5,184 nt of DNA from Ruminococcaceae bacterium UBA7147 (lineage in GTDB: Bacteria; Bacillota; Clostridia; Oscillospirales; Acutalibacteraceae), in the NCBI GenBank assembly GCA_002491825.1, contig DKWR01000009.1:1-5184 (forward strand). Direction: 5' to 3'. The notes under the pieces were generated by a model. That model ran no database searches. It was not told where the DNA came from and saw only the letters and a program-made list of their open reading frames with translations. Made by a program: the position numbers and the translations under genes. This document shows positions 5,167 through 5,184 of the stretch, in pieces (position 1 is the first letter of the stretch; each line of letters opens with the position of its first letter).

Positions 5167-5184
5167 CATTTTGCCTGCAAAATG
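5167..5184. repeat. Short palindrome at the window edge
   Basis: CATTTTGC (5167-5174) is the reverse complement of GCAAAATG (5177-5184), with a 2-base centre. It ends exactly at the window edge and may continue the repeat block just before it. Confidence 0.45.

Overview
The window looks like part of a low-to-medium GC Gram-positive gut bacterium of the Ruminococcus / Oscillospiraceae type. The main reason is a secreted family GH13 alpha-amylase that carries both a dockerin and a C-terminal CBM26 starch-binding module. In known biology that combination points to cell-surface starch-degrading complexes such as the amylosome of Ruminococcus bromii. The assignment to genus is inference; no rRNA or other marker gene is present.

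Layout. Bases 1-441 contain no convincing gene. They hold a cluster of hairpin-forming dispersed repeats (about 71-292), including two families present as inverted pairs in crossed order, followed by the leader of a tiny gene. Bases 442-567 (+) encode a 41-residue cysteine-rich membrane peptide with a very good ribosome binding site. A hairpin at 623-647 separates it from a convergent gene at 652-1265 (-), a DUF4405 / flavinylation-associated cytochrome-type membrane protein. Its natural start (ATG at 1265 with GGAGG) is split from the rest of the frame by an apparent one-base deletion in a T run. Bases 1266-1416 hold an inverted repeat upstream of that gene and a strong hairpin terminator for the amylase.

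Bases 1417-3915 (-) encode the amylase: signal peptide, GH13 catalytic domain (most like subfamily 28, the Bacillus subtilis AmyE group), a beta-sandwich module, a Thr/Pro/Gln linker, dockerin, second linker, CBM26. The best-supported start is ATG at 3915; the longer reading from TTG at 3930 begins inside the ribosome binding site. A 137-base divergent intergenic region carries a good promoter for the regulator, an A/T palindrome that can supply -10 boxes in both directions, and three CTTGT repeats. Bases 4053-4958 (+) encode an AraC-family regulator with a cupin-type sensor domain and a C-terminal double helix-turn-helix.

The natural reading is a starch-response module: the AraC protein senses a sugar signal and controls the divergent amylase, which is exported and docked by its dockerin onto a cohesin-bearing scaffold, with the CBM26 holding it on starch. 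The control link is inferred from gene arrangement, not shown. Bases 4959-5184 have no gene; they contain a short tandem duplication at the regulator's stop codon, a terminator hairpin, a dispersed repeat able to fold as a three-way junction, and another hairpin at the window edge.
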